From Flintibacter faecis (GTDB lineage Bacteria; Bacillota; Clostridia; Oscillospirales; Oscillospiraceae): DNA of 64,000 bases. The notes below the pieces were generated by a model. It saw nothing but the letters and a program-made list of their open reading frames with translations, ran no database searches and was not told the origin of the DNA. The position numbers were made by a program, and so were the translations under genes. Below, piece after piece: positions 1-8,099 of this stretch; positions within the stretch are counted from its first letter, which is position 1, and every line of letters starts with the position of its first letter. Location: the NCBI RefSeq assembly GCF_014287875.1, contig NZ_JACOPN010000007.1, forward strand, positions 1 through 64,000, read 5' to 3'.

Positions 1-17
1 TCCTGCAGCGGTTTTTA

Positions 18-46
18 ATGATATCACTTCGTTTTCCTTTTGTCAA
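18..46 (-). promoter_or_regulatory. Sigma-A promoter P2, outward-facing
   Basis: On the minus strand TTGACA (46-41), a 17-base spacer and TATCAT (23-18). Near-consensus and AT-rich upstream, which is typical of strong stable-RNA promoters. It lies downstream of P1 in the same direction and probably drives the gene or operon left of base 1. Confidence 0.7.
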
Positions 47-164
47 GAACTTTTTTCAGAAGTTTTTCAACCTCTTCTCAAGTCCTCTCATCCGCCAGGT
101 CCTTGAAGTTTTATCACCGGCTTTTGGCTCGGAGTGATTGCCCCCCTCGCTCAAGCGCTTGCTT

Positions 165-193
165 ATACTACCAGACCCGGCGCGGTTTGTCAA
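165..193 (-). promoter_or_regulatory. Sigma-A promoter P1, outward-facing
   Basis: Read on the minus strand, TTGACA (193-188) is followed by a 17-base spacer and TAGTAT (170-165). It fires leftwards out of the window. Together with the second promoter 125 bases further on it makes a tandem pair of the kind that precedes rRNA operons; the downstream gene is not visible. Confidence 0.7.
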
Positions 194-345
194 CACTTTT
201 TTACGTCTTTTTCCCTTCTTTTTTACTTCTCTTCCTGTGTCCGTCAGACACACACATCCTTCCGCAGAAAACTCTCTTGCAGAAAAACAGCAGTTATGAT
301 ACCCTGATACATATATCTATATATAATATGTAGGAGGCCACACCC

Positions 346-1260
346 ATGCCCATCAAAGTGCCAGACTCCCTGCCTGCCCGGGCCACGCTGGAGGGAGAAA
401 ATATCTTCGTCATGACAGAATACCGGGCCATGCACCAGGATATGCGCCCGCTGAACCTTTTAATTCTGAACCTGATGCCCACCAAGATCGTCACGGAGAC
501 TCAGCTGCTGCGCAAGCTGTCCAACTCCCCCCTCCAGGTCCAGGTGGAGCTGCTGCACACCTCCAGCCATCTGTCTCAGAACACCGATGCCGACCATCTC
601 TCCTCCTTCTATACGACATTTGATCAGATCAAAGACCGTAAGTACGACGGTATGATCATCACCGGCGCCCCCGTAGAAAACCTGGATTTCACTGACGTGG
701 ACTATTGGGACGAGCTGTGCCAGATCATGGAGTGGACCCGCACCCACGTCCACTCCACCTTGCATATCTGCTGGGGTGCTCAGGCCGGACTCTACTACCA
801 CTATAATATTCCCAAATACTCTCTGCCCTCCAAACTATTCGGCGTGTTCCCCCACACCCTGATCCGCAAGCAGTCCCCCCTCTTCCGGGGCTTTGACGAC
901 GTGTTCTACGTCCCCCACTCCCGCTACACCACCAACCATCTGGAGGACATTCTGGCCCAGCCCGAGCTGGAACTGCTGGCTGTGTCCGAGGAGGCCGGGG
1001 TCTTTGCGGTGAAAAGCGAGGATAACCGCCGTTTCTTCATCACCGGACACCCGGAGTATGACCCGGACACCCTGGCTAACGAGTATTTCCGGGACCTGAA
1101 CAAGGGGCAAGCCCAGAATCTGCCCGCCCACTACTTCCCCAACGACGACCCCACCCAGACCCCCGTGGTCCGCTGGCGCTCCGCCGCCCAGCTGTTTTAT
1201 ACCAACTGGCTGAATTACTACGTCTATCAGACCACCCCTTACGACATCACCAAGATTTAA
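346..1260 (+). CDS. metA: Homoserine O-acetyltransferase (MetA family)
   Basis: A 304-residue MetA-family homoserine O-acyltransferase, which activates homoserine at the first committed step of methionine synthesis in the cytoplasm. The nucleophile C142 sits in HICWGAQA, and the catalytic pair H235 and E237 sits in TGHPEYD. Residue 111 is Glu (GAPVEN); from published work on Bacillus MetA, Glu at 111 goes with acetyl-CoA use and Gly with succinyl-CoA, so acetyltransferase is the better name. A TAGGAGG ribosome site at 331-337 fixes the ATG. Length is normal. It is a single gene, divergent from the outward promoters at the left edge. The 5' region has no SAM riboswitch that I can recognise. 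Confidence 0.96.
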   Translation: MPIKVPDSLPARATLEGENIFVMTEYRAMHQDMRPLNLLILNLMPTKIVTETQLLRKLSNSPLQVQVELLHTSSHLSQNTDADHLSSFYTTFDQIKDRKYDGMIITGAPVENLDFTDVDYWDELCQIMEWTRTHVHSTLHICWGAQAGLYYHYNIPKYSLPSKLFGVFPHTLIRKQSPLFRGFDDVFYVPHSRYTTNHLEDILAQPELELLAVSEEAGVFAVKSEDNRRFFITGHPEYDPDTLANEYFRDLNKGQAQNLPAHYFPNDDPTQTPVVRWRSAAQLFYTNWLNYYVYQTTPYDITKI

Positions 1261-1405
1261 CCCACCCCCCGTCCAGGCCGCGCCCGGGCGGGGCCTTTCC
1301 TGCAATATAGCAAAACACCCGGCTTGACATATAGTTTTTTAGTTATGTCTCTCTTGAAAAATAGCGGTTTTAAAAAGAAAATACTAAATTTTTATCGTTT
1401 TCCCC

Positions 1406-1434
1406 TTGATTTCAGCGTGAGAAGCAGTTATACT
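1406..1434 (+). promoter_or_regulatory. Promoter of hbd
   Basis: TTGATT (1406-1411), 17-base spacer, TATACT (1429-1434). It sits about 95 bases upstream of the hbd start, in the 269-base gap after metA, which otherwise shows only a weak GC-rich hairpin near 1266-1295. Confidence 0.65.
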
Positions 1435-1529
1435 AATGTACAAGAGAAAAGCCCCGCACAGCGGCTATTCCCATCCTTTGCATTGAGATACTTCGTTCCA
1501 TTATCTTACATATCTAGGGGGAATCAGTT

Positions 1530-2366
1530 ATGAAAGTTGCGATCTTCGGTGCCGGTACCATGGGCAGCGGCATTGCTCAGGTCTTTGCGGCCAAGGGACA
1601 CACCGCCCTGATGTACGCCAGCAGCACCGCTTCGGCTCAGCGCCACAAGGACAACCTGTCCAAGTCCCTGCAGAAGCGCGTGGACAAGGGCAAGATGACC
1701 CAGGAGGTCAAGGACGCCCTGATGGCCAACATTCTGGTGGAAGAGATAGACGCTGCGGCAGATGCCGACCTGGTCATCGAGTGCGTGAAGGAGGATATGT
1801 CCACCAAGCGCGCCCTGCTCAAGCAGCTGGACCCCATCTGCAAGGACGGTGTCATCTTCGCCTCCAACACCTCCTCCCTGTCCATCACCGAGATGGGCCA
1901 GGGGCTGAAACACCCCGTTATCGGGATGCACTTCTTCAACCCCGTGCCCACCATGAAGCTGGTGGAGATCATCCGGGGCATCAACACCACCCCCGAGGTA
2001 TTCAAGTTCATCCAGAATCTGGCCTTCGAGTTAGGAAAAGACCCCGTGGAGGTGGAGGAGTCTCCCGGTTTCGTGGTGAACAAGCTGCTGATCCCCATGA
2101 TCAACGATGCCATCGCCCTGGTAGAGACCCACGCCGCCACCGTGGAGGACATCGACAAGTCCATGCAGCTGGGTGCCAACCACCCCATGGGCCCCCTGGC
2201 CCTGGGCGACTTCATCGGCCTGGATGTCTGTCTGGCCATCATGGAGACCCTGTACAGCGAGTTTGGCGACTCCAAGTACCGTCCCACTTATCTGCTGAAA
2301 AAGATGGTCCGCGGCGGCCGTCTGGGCAGAAAAACGGGCCGTGGCTTCTACGACTATTCCAAATAA
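1530..2366 (+). CDS. hbd: 3-hydroxybutyryl-CoA dehydrogenase
   Basis: A 278-residue NAD(P)-dependent 3-hydroxyacyl-CoA dehydrogenase that reduces acetoacetyl-CoA to 3-hydroxybutyryl-CoA in the butyrate pathway. The Rossmann motif GAGTMG is at residues 7-12. The active-site regions SNTSSLS (112-118), MHFFNP with H134, and E146 are intact, and the C-terminal 3HCDH domain is complete. An AGGGGG ribosome site precedes the ATG. It has its own promoter and terminator, so it is not in the bcd-etf operon 450 bases downstream, although the functions are linked. No thiolase or crotonase gene is in the window. Confidence 0.96.
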   Translation: MKVAIFGAGTMGSGIAQVFAAKGHTALMYASSTASAQRHKDNLSKSLQKRVDKGKMTQEVKDALMANILVEEIDAAADADLVIECVKEDMSTKRALLKQLDPICKDGVIFASNTSSLSITEMGQGLKHPVIGMHFFNPVPTMKLVEIIRGINTTPEVFKFIQNLAFELGKDPVEVEESPGFVVNKLLIPMINDAIALVETHAATVEDIDKSMQLGANHPMGPLALGDFIGLDVCLAIMETLYSEFGDSKYRPTYLLKKMVRGGRLGRKTGRGFYDYSK

Positions 2367-2402
2367 GCCTTATAAGCCTTCGGCACATTTTCACATCACC
2401 TC

Positions 2403-2436
2403 AGCCCCGGTATTCTGTGAATATCGGGGCTTTTTT
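2403..2436 (+). terminator. Terminator after hbd
   Basis: GCCCCGGTATT pairs with AATATCGGGGC across a short loop and is followed by six T. A textbook intrinsic terminator closing the hbd transcript. Confidence 0.9.
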
Positions 2437-2545
2437 CTGTGTTCCCGCCTTTTTTCGGCCACTTACCTCTGTTCTCCGTCATTTCCCCCGTTGCAAAACG
2501 TCAAAATTTCGTCAAAAATAGTGAACATTACCAAGGCTCTTTCTC

Positions 2546-2574
2546 TTGCAATGCCTGGGGTTTGGTGCTATAAT
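2546..2574 (+). promoter_or_regulatory. Promoter upstream of the bcd leader RNA
   Basis: TTGCAA (2546-2551), 17-base spacer and a perfect TATAAT (2569-2574). It would start RNA near 2581, about 240 bases before bcd and only about 78 bases before an intrinsic terminator, so it probably drives both a short RNA and, by read-through, bcd-etfB-etfA. Confidence 0.75.
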
Positions 2575-2580
2575 TCACAC

Positions 2581-2658
2581 AGTCAAAATCCTGCGAAAGC
2601 AGACCATGCTCGATAAACTCCGCAACGATGGGTCAAACTACCCGTGTTGCGATTTTTT
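2581..2658 (+). ncRNA. Candidate short leader RNA or attenuator before bcd
   Basis: The stretch from the inferred start to the terminator T-run holds a CTGC-GAAA-GCAG tetraloop hairpin (2591-2602) and a long terminator stem (2621-2652) ending in six T. An ACCAT upstream can pair imperfectly with ATGGGT inside the terminator stem, which would allow an antiterminator. I do not recognise a known riboswitch class. A further hairpin lies at about 2664-2701. The rest of the 454-base gap between hbd and bcd shows nothing else. Confidence 0.45.
2621..2658 (+). terminator. Intrinsic terminator in the bcd leader
   Basis: CGCAAC...GTTGCG with the inner ATGGGT/ACCCGT pairing, followed by TTTTTT (2653-2658). 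It lies between a strong promoter and bcd, a position expected for attenuation. Confidence 0.75.
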
Positions 2659-2820
2659 CGGGGTCGGATTGTTAAAATTATAACAAATGGCAGCCGACTT
2701 GCATGGTAAACGTCCCTGTATCGTCTGCCCGCTGTCTGCTCACTCGATCACTCCCTTGTAGAGAACGCAGGCCGTGGGCTTCCCGATGACCCCCAAGTAA
2801 AAAATTAGGAGGACTGAAAA

Positions 2821-3969
2821 ATGGATTTTCATCTGACTAGAGAGCAAGAGATGGTCCGCAAGATGTACCGCGAGTTTGCCGAGACCGAAGTCAAGCCCCT
2901 GGCCGAGGAGCTGGACGAGGAGGAGCGCTTCCCCATGGAGACCGTGGAGAAGATGGCCAAGCTCGGTATGATGGGCATCTACTTCCCCAAGAAGTACGGC
3001 GGCGCCGGCGGCGATGTGCTGTCCTATGCCATGTGCGTTGAGGAGCTGGCCAAGGTCTGCGGCACCACCGCCGTCGTGGTCTCCGCCCACACCTCCCTGT
3101 GCTGCGCCCCCATCTTCGAGCACGGCACCGAGGAGCAGAAAATGAAGTACCTGCCCGACCTGCTGTCCGGCAAGAAGATCGGCGCTTTTGGCCTGACCGA
3201 GCCCAACGCCGGTACCGATGCCTCCGGCCAGCAGACCACCGCCGTGCTGGACGAGTCCGGCGAGAACTATATCCTCAACGGCTCCAAGTGTTTCATCACC
3301 AACGGCAATGTGGCCTCCACCTTCGTGGTCTTCGCCATGACCGACCCCAAGCTGGGCAACCACGGCATCTCCGCCTTCATTGTTGAGAAGGACTTCCCCG
3401 GCTTCTCCGTGGGCAAGCATGAGAAGAAGATGGGCATCCGCGGCTCTTCCACCTGTGACCTGATCTTCGAGGACTGCATCGTGCCCAAGGAGAACCTGCT
3501 GGGCAAAGAGGGCCAGGGCTTCAAGATCGCCATGATGACCCTGGACGGCGGCCGTATCGGCATCGCCTCCCAGGCTCTGGGCCTGGGCGAGGGCGCTGTG
3601 AACGAGGCCATCAAGTACACCCAGGAGCGCGTGCAGTTCAAGAAGCGCCTGTCCCAGTTCCAGAACACCCAGTTCCAGCTGGCCGACATGCACACCCGGA
3701 TGCAGGCCGCTCAGTTCCTGGTCTACTCCGCTGCCATGAAGAAGCAGAATCACGAGCCCTACTCCATGGACGCCGCTATGGCCAAGCTGTTCGCGGCTGA
3801 GGCTGCCTCCGACGTGACCCGCCGCGCCGTTCAGCTGTTCGGCGGCTACGGCTACACCCGTGAGTACCCCGTGGAGCGCATGATGCGCGATGCCAAGATC
3901 ACCGAGATCTACGAGGGCACTTCCGAGGTCCAGCGTATGGTCATCGCCAATCACCTGGGTGTGAAATAA
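2821..3969 (+). CDS. bcd: Butyryl-CoA (short-chain acyl-CoA) dehydrogenase
   Basis: A 382-residue FAD-dependent acyl-CoA dehydrogenase. In this gene order it reduces crotonyl-CoA to butyryl-CoA together with EtfAB, a flavin-based electron-bifurcating step that drives ferredoxin reduction in butyrate-forming Clostridia. All three acyl-CoA dehydrogenase domains are present; GAFGLTEPNAGTDAS is the middle-domain signature, and the catalytic base is E365 in IYEGTSE near the C-terminus. An AGGAGG site precedes the ATG. It is first of three tightly spaced genes (18 bases to etfB). Specificity for butyryl-CoA is inferred from context. Confidence 0.94.
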   Translation: MDFHLTREQEMVRKMYREFAETEVKPLAEELDEEERFPMETVEKMAKLGMMGIYFPKKYGGAGGDVLSYAMCVEELAKVCGTTAVVVSAHTSLCCAPIFEHGTEEQKMKYLPDLLSGKKIGAFGLTEPNAGTDASGQQTTAVLDESGENYILNGSKCFITNGNVASTFVVFAMTDPKLGNHGISAFIVEKDFPGFSVGKHEKKMGIRGSSTCDLIFEDCIVPKENLLGKEGQGFKIAMMTLDGGRIGIASQALGLGEGAVNEAIKYTQERVQFKKRLSQFQNTQFQLADMHTRMQAAQFLVYSAAMKKQNHEPYSMDAAMAKLFAAEAASDVTRRAVQLFGGYGYTREYPVERMMRDAKITEIYEGTSEVQRMVIANHLGVK

Positions 3970-3987
3970 GTTAGGAGGCAGATTGAA

Positions 3988-4788
3988 ATGAAAATCATTG
4001 TTTGTGTCAAGCAGGTCCCTGATACCTCCGGTAAGGTGGCCGTCAATCCCGATGGCACCCTGAATCGTGCCTCCATGGCTACCATCACCAACCCCGATGA
4101 CCTGAACGCCGTCGAGGCCGCCCTGACCCTGAAGGAGCAGACCGGCGCCGAGGTGGTCGTGGTCTCCATGGGCCCCCCTCCTGCCGAGGGTATGCTGCGT
4201 GAGATCCAGGCCCGCGGCGTGGACCGCGCCGTGCTGGTTTCCGGCCGCGAGTTTGGCGGTTCCGACACCTATGCCACCTCCCAGATCCTGGCCGCTGCCA
4301 TCAACAAGATCGGCGTGGAGAAGGAAGACATCGTGATGTGCGGCCGTCAGGCCATCGACGGCGACACCGCCCAGGTCGGCCCCCAGATCGCCGAGAAGCT
4401 GGGCCTGCCCCAGGTCTCCTATGCCGCCGACATCCAGAAGGACGGCGACACCCTGACCATCAAGCGCATGCTGGAGGACGGCTATATGACCATCAAGGTC
4501 AAGACTCCCTGCCTGGTCACCTGCATCAAGGAGCTCAACCAGCCCCGCTATATGAGCGTCGACGGTATCTTTGAGTGCTATTCCAAGCCCTATGAGGTGT
4601 TTGACTACAACACCCTGAAGGACGATCCCCTCATCGATCCCACCACCATCGGCCTGAAGGGCTCCCCCACCAACATCTTCAAGTCCTTCACTCCCCCTCA
4701 GAAGGGCGTGGGCATGATGCTGGAGGGCGCTGACCGGGCCACCTGCGACAAGCTGGCCGGCATGCTGGCCGCCAAGCACCTGATCTGA
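3988..4788 (+). CDS. etfB: Electron transfer flavoprotein, beta subunit
   Basis: A 266-residue ETF beta subunit. It pairs with EtfA to form the heterodimer that passes electrons between NADH, ferredoxin and Bcd. The N-terminus MKIIVCVKQVPDT and the GRQAIDGDTAQVGPQ region (the flavin-binding signature of bifurcating-type EtfB) are clear. It lies 18 bases after bcd and 20 before etfA, with a GTTAGGAGG ribosome site. Family length is normal. Confidence 0.95.
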   Translation: MKIIVCVKQVPDTSGKVAVNPDGTLNRASMATITNPDDLNAVEAALTLKEQTGAEVVVVSMGPPPAEGMLREIQARGVDRAVLVSGREFGGSDTYATSQILAAAINKIGVEKEDIVMCGRQAIDGDTAQVGPQIAEKLGLPQVSYAADIQKDGDTLTIKRMLEDGYMTIKVKTPCLVTCIKELNQPRYMSVDGIFECYSKPYEVFDYNTLKDDPLIDPTTIGLKGSPTNIFKSFTPPQKGVGMMLEGADRATCDKLAGMLAAKHLI

Positions 4789-4808
4789 TAGAAGGGAGAT
4801 TGAAGAAT

Positions 4809-5921
4809 ATGTCTAGCTATAACAGTGCCGCGATCGAGGAGTTCAAGGGCGGCGTTTGGGTATTCTGCGAGCAGCGCCAGGGCACCATGATGTCCACCTC
4901 CTTCGAGCTGATCTCCGAGGGCCGCAAGCTGGCTGACGAGCTGGGCTCCAAGCTGTACGGCGTTCTGCTGGGCGACAACGTGGAAGGTCTGGCCAAGGAG
5001 CTGGGCGGCTACGGCGCTGACGGCGTCTATGTCTGCCAGGACGCCCTGCTGAAGGACTACACCACCGGCGGCTACACCAAGGCCATCTGCGACCTGGTCC
5101 ACGAGTATAAGCCCGAGGTCCTGCTCATCGGTGCCACCAACATCGGCCGTGACCTGGGCCCCCGTCTGGCTGCCCGTCTGCACACCGGTCTGTGCGCCGA
5201 CTGCACCCACCTGGACATCGACGTGCCCAAGTACAAGGACTTCCTGCGCGCCTCCTCCACCCTGGCCCCCGCTGCCATCGACAGCATCAAGGAGGGTGAC
5301 CGCAATCTGAAGATGACCCGTCCCGCCTTTGGCGGCCACCTGATGGCTACCATCATCTGCCCCCGCTTCCGTCCCGCCATGGCCACCGTGCGTCCCGGCG
5401 TGATGAAGAAGGCCGCCTTTGACCAGGCCAAGGCCGATGCCTGCGAGATCATCAAGCCCAACTTCACCCTCACTGCCGACGACGTGCAGACCGAGGTCGT
5501 GGAGGTCGTGAAGGCCGCCAAGAAGATGGTCGACCTGATCGGTGCCGACGTGGTCGTCTCCGTGGGCCGCGGCATCTCCAAGGACGTGGAGACCGGCATC
5601 AAGCTGGCCGAGGAGCTGGCCGAGGTCCTGGGCGGCGTTGTGGGTGCCTCCCGTGCCGTGGTGGACTCCGGCTGGATGTCCGCCGACCACCAGGTGGGCC
5701 AGACCGGCAAGACCGTTCACCCCAAGATCTATGTCGCTCTGGGCATCTCCGGTGCCATCCAGCACAAGGCTGGTATGCAGGACTCTGAGTGCATCATCGC
5801 CGTGAACAAGAACGAGACCGCCCCCATCTTCGAGATCGCCGACTACGGCATCTGCGGCGATCTGTTCAAGGTCGTGCCCCAGCTCATCGAGGCCATCAAG
5901 GCCGCTCAGGCTGCCAAGTAA
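4809..5921 (+). CDS. etfA: Electron transfer flavoprotein, alpha subunit
   Basis: A 370-residue ETF alpha subunit. The C-terminal FAD-binding domain carries VVGASRAVVDSGW and GQTGKTVHPKIYVALGISGA, the family signature. I chose the ATG at 4809 over an upstream TTG at 4800 because the AAGGGAG site at 4792-4798 is about ten bases from it and would be one base from the TTG. Last gene of bcd-etfB-etfA, followed by a strong terminator. Confidence 0.95.
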   Translation: MSSYNSAAIEEFKGGVWVFCEQRQGTMMSTSFELISEGRKLADELGSKLYGVLLGDNVEGLAKELGGYGADGVYVCQDALLKDYTTGGYTKAICDLVHEYKPEVLLIGATNIGRDLGPRLAARLHTGLCADCTHLDIDVPKYKDFLRASSTLAPAAIDSIKEGDRNLKMTRPAFGGHLMATIICPRFRPAMATVRPGVMKKAAFDQAKADACEIIKPNFTLTADDVQTEVVEVVKAAKKMVDLIGADVVVSVGRGISKDVETGIKLAEELAEVLGGVVGASRAVVDSGWMSADHQVGQTGKTVHPKIYVALGISGAIQHKAGMQDSECIIAVNKNETAPIFEIADYGICGDLFKVVPQLIEAIKAAQAAK

Positions 5922-5944
5922 GCAGCTTCTCGATAAGAGCGTTC

Positions 5945-5979
5945 AGCCCCGCTTTCCGATTTGGAAAGCGGGGCTTTTT
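5945..5979 (+). terminator. Terminator after etfA
   Basis: AGCCCCGCTTTCC pairs with GGAAAGCGGGGCT, followed by TTTTT. It ends the bcd-etfBA operon. Confidence 0.9.
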
Positions 5980-6006
5980 CACGCCTATTTTGAGCCAGCC
6001 CCCACA

Positions 6007-6082
6007 GTAGGGGCGGATGTCCTCATCCGCCCACTCGATGACCGCCTGGTAACGGCGGGCCGCTGGGGACAGCGGCCCCTAC
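6007..6082. repeat. Paired REP-like hairpins, copy 1
   Basis: Two adjacent palindromes bounded by GTAGGGGC at the left and GCCCCTAC at the right: GGGGCGGATG/CATCCGCCC and GGGCCGCTG/CAGCGGCCC. Related pairs occur at 16946, 25892, 29179 and 61341, always between genes. Confidence 0.75.
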
Positions 6083-6145
6083 ACCAGTTCACCCCTCCCC
6101 TCTTCCCCGCATAATCTGGAGCAGTACGAATGTGGGAGGTCCGCT

Positions 6146-7021
6146 ATGAACCATGAACTGAATTTTTGGGTGGTAGGGGGCGACATGCGCCAGCTACGCC
6201 TGGCCCAGCTGCTCTCCCAGGACGGCCACACCGTCCACGTTTACGCCCTGGATGCCGGGGGAGAACTCCTCTCCGGTCTCATTCAGGAGGACCACCTGGG
6301 CAGCATCGCCCGGGCCGACTGTGTGGTGCTGCCCCTGACCGTGAGCCTGGGGGGTGGGCTGCTCAACGCCCCCCTGTCGGTGGCCGAGCACCCCCTGGCC
6401 CCGATCTTAGACCGTCTCTCCCCCCGGCAATTCCTCTGCGGCGGACGAGTAGACCCGGACACTCGCGCCCTGGCTCAGGCCCGGGGCCTGACCATCCACG
6501 ACTACTTCGCCCGGGAGGAGCTGGCGGTGGCCAACGCAGTACCCACGGCGGAGGGGGCGGTGCAGCTGGCCATGGAGCACCTGCCCATCACCATCCACGG
6601 CTCCCGGGTGCTGGTACTGGGCTTTGGCCGGGTGGGCCGCATCACCGCCCAGCGCTTCGGGGCCCTGGGGGCCCGGGTGAGTGTGGCCGCCCGGAAGTTT
6701 GACCAGCTGGCCTGGGCCCAGGCCATGGGCTTTGACCCCCAGCCCCTCAACCACCTGGCAGGATGGCTGTGCGGCTATGACCTGGTGGTGAACACCATCC
6801 CCGCCCCCGTCCTCACCCGGCGGGAGCTGGAGGACTTAAAGCCCGGCTGTCTCATTCTGGACCTGGCCTCCAAGCCCGGGGGCGTGGATCAGCGGGCGGC
6901 GGGGGAGCTGGGACTGACTGTCATCTGGGCCCTGGCCCTGCCGGGAAAGGTGGCGCCCGTCACCGCCGGAGCGGCCATCCAGACCGCCATCTATAACATG
7001 CTCCAGGAACTGGGGCGATAG
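6146..7021 (+). CDS. dpaA: Dipicolinate synthase subunit A
   Basis: A 291-residue DpaA/SpoVFA protein. With DpaB it makes dipicolinic acid from dihydrodipicolinate in the mother cell; the product is loaded into the forespore with calcium. A Rossmann fold with GFGRVG at residues 159-164 binds the nicotinamide cofactor, and the C-terminal LPGKVAPVTAG is family-typical. Start is the ATG after TGGGAGG. dpaB follows by 38 bases, as in Bacillus. Expression is expected from a late mother-cell sigma factor, but I could not identify the promoter with confidence. Confidence 0.93.
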   Translation: MNHELNFWVVGGDMRQLRLAQLLSQDGHTVHVYALDAGGELLSGLIQEDHLGSIARADCVVLPLTVSLGGGLLNAPLSVAEHPLAPILDRLSPRQFLCGGRVDPDTRALAQARGLTIHDYFAREELAVANAVPTAEGAVQLAMEHLPITIHGSRVLVLGFGRVGRITAQRFGALGARVSVAARKFDQLAWAQAMGFDPQPLNHLAGWLCGYDLVVNTIPAPVLTRRELEDLKPGCLILDLASKPGGVDQRAAGELGLTVIWALALPGKVAPVTAGAAIQTAIYNMLQELGR

Positions 7022-7059
7022 GCTCCGCAAGTCATACGGTTTGAAAGGAAGGGATATTC

Positions 7060-7638
7060 TTGGAGGAAAAGACAGTCGGCTTTGCCATGTGCGGCTCCTT
7101 CTGCACCCACGCCCGGGCCATGGCCGCCCTGGAGCAGGTGCGCGCCCGATGGAGAAACGTGATCCCCATCGTCTCAGAGTGTACTGCCGCCACCGACACC
7201 CGCTTCGGAAACGCCCATGACCTGATGCGGGAGATGGAACGCATCTGCGACCACCGGGTCATCGCCACGGTGAAAGCTGCCGAACCCATCGGCCCTCAAA
7301 AGCTGCTGGACCTGCTCATCCTCTGCCCCTGCACGGGCAACACCCTGGGCAAGCTGGCCGCCGGGGTCACCGACTCCAGCGTGACCATGGCCGCCAAGGC
7401 CCATCTGCGCAACGGCCGCCCCCTGCTCATCGCCCCCTCCACCAACGACGGACTGTCCGCCTCCGCCGCCGCCATCGGGGCCCTGCTGGCCCGAAAATAC
7501 ATCTACTTCGTCCCCTTCGGCCAGGACGATCCCCTGCACAAGCCCACCTCCCTGGTGGCCGACTTCACCCTGGTCCCCGCCGCCGCCCAGGCGGCCCTGG
7601 AGGGATACCAGCTCCAGCCCCTGCTGGTCACGCCATAA
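7060..7638 (+). CDS. dpaB: Dipicolinate synthase subunit B
   Basis: A 192-residue flavoprotein-like DpaB/SpoVFB, partner of DpaA. The N-terminal GFAMCGSFCTH and the central PCTGNTLGKLAAGVTDSSVTMA are typical of this HFCD-family flavoprotein. The start is a TTG, chosen because a GGAAGGG site lies seven bases upstream and no suitable ATG exists before the conserved region. Second gene of the dpaAB operon. Confidence 0.93.
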   Translation: MEEKTVGFAMCGSFCTHARAMAALEQVRARWRNVIPIVSECTAATDTRFGNAHDLMREMERICDHRVIATVKAAEPIGPQKLLDLLILCPCTGNTLGKLAAGVTDSSVTMAAKAHLRNGRPLLIAPSTNDGLSASAAAIGALLARKYIYFVPFGQDDPLHKPTSLVADFTLVPAAAQAALEGYQLQPLLVTP

Positions 7639-7646
7639 ACGCAAAA

Positions 7647-7685
7647 GGGCGGCTCCCCGAATTGGGGAGTCGCCCACGCTCTGTT
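7647..7685 (+). terminator. Terminator after dpaB
   Basis: GGGCGGCTCCCC pairs with GGGGAGTCGCCC. Only a short, delayed T-run (TTTT) follows, so it is a moderate candidate. Confidence 0.5.
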
Positions 7686-7693
7686 TTGTCCGC

Positions 7694-7861
7694 TTACATG
7701 CCCGTCTTTCTCCCGAAGAGGTGTCCGCCGAAGCAGCCCAGCAGGTCCAGCAGGAAATAGATCGCACTGGTCACAGCCATGGCCACGATGGGGGCGATCA
7801 CCACGAGGAGGAACATCAAACTCATCCTTGCATAAAATACGTTTCCCAGCAGCACTAACAT
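7694..7861 (-). CDS. Small membrane protein, 55 residues
   Basis: I do not recognise this gene. It encodes 55 residues beginning MLVLLGNVFYARMS, with one or two hydrophobic segments (LMFLLVVIAPIVAMAV, then AIYFLLDLLG) and a glycine-rich basic tail ending RKTGM. An AAAGGAG ribosome site lies six bases before the ATG, which supports it as real. It converges on dpaAB and stands apart from the dnaK operon; a sporulation link is only a guess from position. The AT-rich 180 bases upstream probably hold its promoter. Confidence 0.6.
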   Translation of the reverse strand: MLVLLGNVFYARMSLMFLLVVIAPIVAMAVTSAIYFLLDLLGCFGGHLFGRKTGM

Positions 7862-8043
7862 CTCCTGCTCCTTTCTCCGGTATTGTTGGTTTTGACAACT
7901 TCTGTTGAAGTTCTTTTTTCTCCTTTGTCTATATTATATATCTTATTTTCGTTTTAGCTAGTATTTTTAACGTTTTCTTAATATTTTAAAGCTAACGCTT
8001 CATATTATAAAGTCCGACCCGCTGTAAACGAAGCTCAGTGCGC

Positions 8044-8092
8044 AAAAAAGCGCCGCGCTCTTCCATTCTCAGGAAGAATGCGGCGTTTGCCG
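8044..8092 (-). terminator. Terminator of the hrcA-dnaJ operon
   Basis: Read on the minus strand, AACGCCGC pairs with GCGGCG(C)TT across an inner hairpin (TTCTTCC/GGAAGA) and is followed by TTTTTT. It lies just past the dnaJ stop. Confidence 0.75.
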
Positions 8093-8099
8093 TGTCTGT

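Noticed and set aside
1-345. SAM or T-box riboswitch before metA
   Set aside because: No SAM-box core or T-box sequence is visible; the upstream sequence is explained by outward promoters.
2740-4779. Very long minus-strand open frame antisense to bcd and etfB
   Set aside because: Codon bias of the GC-rich plus-strand genes produces it; it lacks a ribosome site and known domains, while the plus strand holds clear families.
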